Assembly: GCA_020249505.1 (NCBI GenBank)
Contig: JADCFN010000003.1
Location: 186,001-250,000, forward strand
From: Roseomonas sp.
GTDB lineage: Bacteria > Pseudomonadota > Alphaproteobacteria > Acetobacterales > Acetobacteraceae
Direction of reading: 5' to 3'
DNA: 64,000 nucleotides
The notes under the pieces were generated by a model. That model saw only the letters and a program-made list of their open reading frames with translations, was not told the origin of the DNA and did no database searches. This document shows, piece after piece, positions 60,843-64,000 of this stretch; within the stretch, counting starts at the first letter, position 1; each line of letters opens with the position of its first letter. A program made the position numbers and the translations under genes.

Positions 60843-61184
60843 ATGGCCTTGAAGCGCATCATCCTGGAAATGGGCAGCGGCAATGATTTGCACGGCGGGG
60901 ATTACACCAAGGCCGCTTTGCGCGCGGTGCAGGATGCTTTGCACCATTCATCATTGGCGTTCATTCGCACGCTTGGGCTTGATATCAAGACCATGCAGGT
61001 GGAAGTGACCATCGGCGTGCAGCAGCCTGATAAGGTGGATATCGAAGCGGTGCGGAAATCCCTGCCCTATGGCGTGGTCACCGCGCGCGCGGTCAAGGGT
61101 GGCTTGGATGTTCCGGAAGAAGGCCGGCATGACAAGGCCGTGATCGCCTCAGCCGCCATTGCCGTGCGCTTTGATCTGCCCTGA
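60843..61184 (+). CDS. Lin0512 family protein (copy 2, tandem paralogue)
   Basis: MALKRIILEMGSGNDLHGGDYTKAALRAVQDALHHSSLA...MQVEVTIGVQQPDKVDIEAVRKSLPYG. Confidence 0.85.
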   Translation: MALKRIILEMGSGNDLHGGDYTKAALRAVQDALHHSSLAFIRTLGLDIKTMQVEVTIGVQQPDKVDIEAVRKSLPYGVVTARAVKGGLDVPEEGRHDKAVIASAAIAVRFDLP

Positions 61185-61194
61185 GGCAGGCGCC

Positions 61195-61788
61195 TTAGGT
61201 GATGCCGACTTCCAGCATTTTCACAACCTCTCGCACGTTGGGGCGAAGCGCTTCGGGCAGCGCCTCCAGATAGCCGCCAAGGCTCAAAATCGCAAAACCA
61301 TGCACCAGGGACCAGGCCGCCATGGCCGCCTTGGTCGCGGAAGGCTCATCCATCGCCACGCGCTGAACCGCGGCGACGCATTCAACCACCACGGCAAAGG
61401 CCGCTTCGGCGGCGTGGCGGAAGCGCTCATATTCCGCGAAGCGTCTTTCCCGCCCGAACATGAGTTGGAAAAGGGCCGGGTCTTGCTGTGCGAAATGGAC
61501 ATAGGCCTCTCCGGTGGCGCGCAGCCTTTCAATGGCATTAGCGGCGCCACGCTCGGCCACCGCGCCGAGCATATGCGCGCGCAAGGCGTCAAAGCCCTCA
61601 GCGGCCAATTCCATGAGCAGGGCTTCCTTGCTTTCGAAATGGCGATAGGTGGCATTGACGCTGACGCCAACGCGCGCCGCCAGATCCCGCAGGCTGAGCG
61701 TTGCCTCGGCCCCTTCGGCGAGGCGCGCGCGGGCTGCCGCCAATAGGGCCGCCCGCAAATTCCCGTGATGATAGGGTTTTTTCATCAT
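61195..61788 (-). CDS. TetR/AcrR family transcriptional regulator
   Basis: HHGNLRAALLAAARARLAEGAEATLSLRDLAARVGVSVNATYRHFESKEALLMELAAEG. Confidence 0.93.
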   Translation of the reverse strand: MMKKPYHHGNLRAALLAAARARLAEGAEATLSLRDLAARVGVSVNATYRHFESKEALLMELAAEGFDALRAHMLGAVAERGAANAIERLRATGEAYVHFAQQDPALFQLMFGRERRFAEYERFRHAAEAAFAVVVECVAAVQRVAMDEPSATKAAMAAWSLVHGFAILSLGGYLEALPEALRPNVREVVKMLEVGIT

Positions 61789-61805
61789 TCACTCCGCCAG
61801 CGTGC

Positions 61806-61871
61806 ATTCTAATTTTTGATGTTGACAATGTCCACTCTGAGCGCCTATCCATATGTGTGCATTGCACACAT
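61806..61871. promoter_or_regulatory. Divergent promoters with adjoining -35 boxes plus 19-bp operator palindrome
   Basis: Minus: TGGACA-17 nt-TAGAAT (61834..61806). Plus: TTGACA (61822)-18 nt-TATCCA. Palindrome ATGTGTGCA-T-TGCACACAT at 61853-61871. Confidence 0.65.
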
Positions 61872-61904
61872 GTGCTGATCCGAATGCGGGAAACGGGATT
61901 GCCG

Positions 61905-62360
61905 ATGCCTCTCACCCTCGATCTGCTGCTGGCGGTACTGCACCATTTGGGCGTTCTGATCTTGGTCGGCTGCCTGGCTGCGGAACTTGCCGTGCTATCC
62001 CTGCGGACCGCCGGTCACGGGGCCGAAATCTTGGCGCGCATTGATCTTGCTTATGGCCTGAGCGCTGGGGCAGCGCTCAGCTTCGGGCTTGCGCGGGTTT
62101 TTTGGGGTGCGCGCGGAAGCGGTTTTTACCTGGAAAACCCCGTTTTTTGGCTGAAGCTCGGGCTATTCCTGCTGATTGCGCTGGTCTCCATCCGGCCAAC
62201 CATGACCTTCATCCGCTGGCGCCGTTTGGCGCGGGCGGGGATCGGCGCACCGCCGGCCATTGAAATCGCAACGACGCGCCGCTGGGTACTGCTTCAGGCC
62301 GGGCTTTTGATCGCCCTGCCGATCTTCGCCGCCCTCATGGCGCGCGGCATCGGGCTTTGA
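61905..62360 (+). CDS. DUF2214/CopD-like small membrane protein
   Basis: LLLAVLHHLGVLILVGCLAAELAVLSL...YGLSAGAALSFGLARVFWGARGSGFYLENPVFWLKLGLFLLIALVSIRPTMTFIRW. Confidence 0.8.
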   Translation: MPLTLDLLLAVLHHLGVLILVGCLAAELAVLSLRTAGHGAEILARIDLAYGLSAGAALSFGLARVFWGARGSGFYLENPVFWLKLGLFLLIALVSIRPTMTFIRWRRLARAGIGAPPAIEIATTRRWVLLQAGLLIALPIFAALMARGIGL

Positions 62361-62408
62361 TGACGGCCATCTCGCAACCCCTGCGCGCCCCCCCGGAAAG
62401 GAGCATTC

Positions 62409-63197
62409 ATGAAACGACAAGTGGCGGTCATCACAGGCGCCTCATCAGGTATCGGGGCCGGCTTGGCGGAAGCGCTGGCGGCGCGTGGGGCGCAGGTGGT
62501 CTTGGTGGCGCGATCCGCGCCGCGGCTTGAAGAACTGGCCGCGCGCCTCAGGCACGCCGGCGGCATTGCGCATGTGCTGCCGATGGACCTTACCGAAGAT
62601 GGCGCTGCCCAAAAGCTGCATGCAGCGGTGCGCACCCTGGACCTGCCGGTTGATACGCTGATCAATAATGCCGGCACCGGCTATTACGGCCCCTTCGAAA
62701 GCGAGCCCATCGAACGTCTGACCCAAACCTTGCAACTGAATATCGTCGCACTGGCGGAGGTGACGCGGCTATTCGTGCCTGAATTATTGTTGCGGAAAGG
62801 GACCATCCTCAATATCGCTTCAACGGCTGCCTTCCAGCCCACCCCCTTCATGAGCAGCTATGGCGCGACCAAGGCATTTGTCCTGTCCTTCTCGGAAGCC
62901 TTATGGGCCGAATATCGCCATCGTGGCTTGCGTGTTGCGGCGGTTTGCCCAGGTCCGGTCGAGACACCCTTCATCAATGCCATGGGCGCTGATGTACGCC
63001 GGACATCAATTTTCCGAAACCCAATGACGATTGAAGCAGCGGTCGGGGCCTGCCTGAAGGCGCTCGATGCTTCCGGTCCGTCCAGGATTGTGGGAACCAT
63101 GAATTGGTTTTCGGCGCAGATGGTCCGGCTTTCCCCACGGATGTTCACGGCCTTGCTAAGCGCTGCGATGCTGAAGCAAGGCGGCAAAAATCAATGA
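62409..63197 (+). CDS. SDR family oxidoreductase
   Basis: VAVITGASSGIGAGLAEALAARGAQVVLVARSAPRLEELAA; NNAGTGYYGPFE; SSYGATKAFVLSFSEAL. Confidence 0.93.
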   Translation: MKRQVAVITGASSGIGAGLAEALAARGAQVVLVARSAPRLEELAARLRHAGGIAHVLPMDLTEDGAAQKLHAAVRTLDLPVDTLINNAGTGYYGPFESEPIERLTQTLQLNIVALAEVTRLFVPELLLRKGTILNIASTAAFQPTPFMSSYGATKAFVLSFSEALWAEYRHRGLRVAAVCPGPVETPFINAMGADVRRTSIFRNPMTIEAAVGACLKALDASGPSRIVGTMNWFSAQMVRLSPRMFTALLSAAMLKQGGKNQ

Positions 63198-63235
63198 TCA
63201 AATCAATGATCAACAACAAGAAAGGAAGCATCGCC

Positions 63236-63688
63236 ATGACAACCCCGCACCATATCTCGCTACTGCTTGCCTGCGCCATGATCGGCATCGCCGCCACGGC
63301 ATCCGCCTCATCCGGCGGCAGGATTGAAGCTGCGGTCTCGGGCGTTTCGAATGCGCAAGGCATGGTGGGCTGCGCGTTATTCTCCTCAGCGGCCGGATTT
63401 CCGCTGGAATCGGACAAGCCCAGCGTCAGGATTCTGCGCGTGACACCGGCAGCCGGCGCGGCGCTGTGCATCTTTGATAACGTGCCGCCAGGAACCTATG
63501 CCATCGCCGTGGTGCATGACACCAATGGCAATGGGCGAGCCGATACGAATTTTCTCGGTATGCCGACCGAAGGCGTTGGCGTCAGCAATAATGTGATGCC
63601 CAGAATGTCGGCACCAACCTTTGACGCCAATAAATTCAGCGTCGCCGCAGGGCATGTCACCAGGCTTGCCATTACCTTGCGCTATTGA
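63236..63688 (+). CDS. DUF2141 domain-containing secreted protein
   Basis: Signal peptide; GMVGCALFSSAAGFPLES...NVPPGTYAIAVVHDTNGNGRADTNFLGMPTEGVGVSNN. Confidence 0.88.
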   Translation: MTTPHHISLLLACAMIGIAATASASSGGRIEAAVSGVSNAQGMVGCALFSSAAGFPLESDKPSVRILRVTPAAGAALCIFDNVPPGTYAIAVVHDTNGNGRADTNFLGMPTEGVGVSNNVMPRMSAPTFDANKFSVAAGHVTRLAITLRY

Positions 63689-63730
63689 TCGATTTATCGA
63701 GCCAAGCAATCTCGCTTGGCGGGGAAATGC

Positions 63731-64000
63731 TCAAACCGGCAGGCTTGCCACCGCGATCAAGCCGCCCTCTGGCCGGTTTTGCAGCACCACATCGCCACCA
63801 TGCCCGCGCAGGATATTGCGCGCGATGGTGAGCCCAAGCCCCGTGCCGCCGGTTTCGCGGTTGCGGCTTGCTTCAAGGCGCCGGAAGGGGGTGAAAACCG
63901 CTTCCAGCTCTGCTTCTGGAATGCCGGGGCCTTCATCGGCGACCATCAGCCGCACCAGGCCCGCATTTTCCTGTGTTAGGTGCAGGCGCGCCGCACCACC
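63731..64000 (-). CDS. Sensor histidine kinase (C-terminal HATPase part; extends beyond window)
   Basis: MVADEGPGIPEAELEAVFTPFRRLEASRNRETGGTGLGLTIARNILRGHGGDVVLQNRPEGGLIAVASLPV. Confidence 0.92.
   Translation of the reverse strand, partial: GGAARLHLTQENAGLVRLMVADEGPGIPEAELEAVFTPFRRLEASRNRETGGTGLGLTIARNILRGHGGDVVLQNRPEGGLIAVASLPV

Noticed and set aside
63701-63720. GCCAAGC-AATCTC-GCTTGGC hairpin between DUF2141 and histidine kinase genes
   Set aside because: Short stem without a U-tract on either strand; too weak to list as a terminator.
1-64000. CRISPR arrays, rRNA or tRNA genes
   Set aside because: No regularly spaced repeats or recognisable rRNA/tRNA sequence noticed; a tRNAscan/Infernal run would be needed to exclude tRNAs definitively.

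Overview
This 64 kb window is almost fully coding and GC-rich. Protein content and gene order suggest an alphaproteobacterial chromosome, probably Acetobacteraceae/Roseomonas-like (inference, no search run). Most of it is core housekeeping: the truB-rbfA-infB-ylxR-nusA-rimP operon (minus strand), gcrA, alaS, a branched-chain amino-acid type ABC transporter, pckA, a chvI-type response regulator, metZ, metK, trmB, a xanthine-dehydrogenase-family molybdoenzyme, an MCP, gshA, rsmE, ubiA, glpX, recJ and others. The clearest accessory region is 31.9-34.2 kb. There a compact operon of three overlapping genes (286-aa unknown protein, PIN-domain protein, small coiled-coil protein) plus a decayed LysR-like fragment lies between the intact 3' end of chvI and a second, diverged copy of the chvI 3' end. 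This looks like a gene-3'-end-targeted insertion with no visible integrase. Regulatory highlights are a probable SAM-II riboswitch with a short leader ORF before metZ, an intrinsic-terminator-like hairpin abutting rimP, a cloverleaf-like palindromic element before alaS, a structured pckA leader and a TetR operator/divergent promoter. The ylxR N-terminus has no canonical in-frame start codon. No rRNA, tRNA, CRISPR array or integrase/transposase was recognised by eye.
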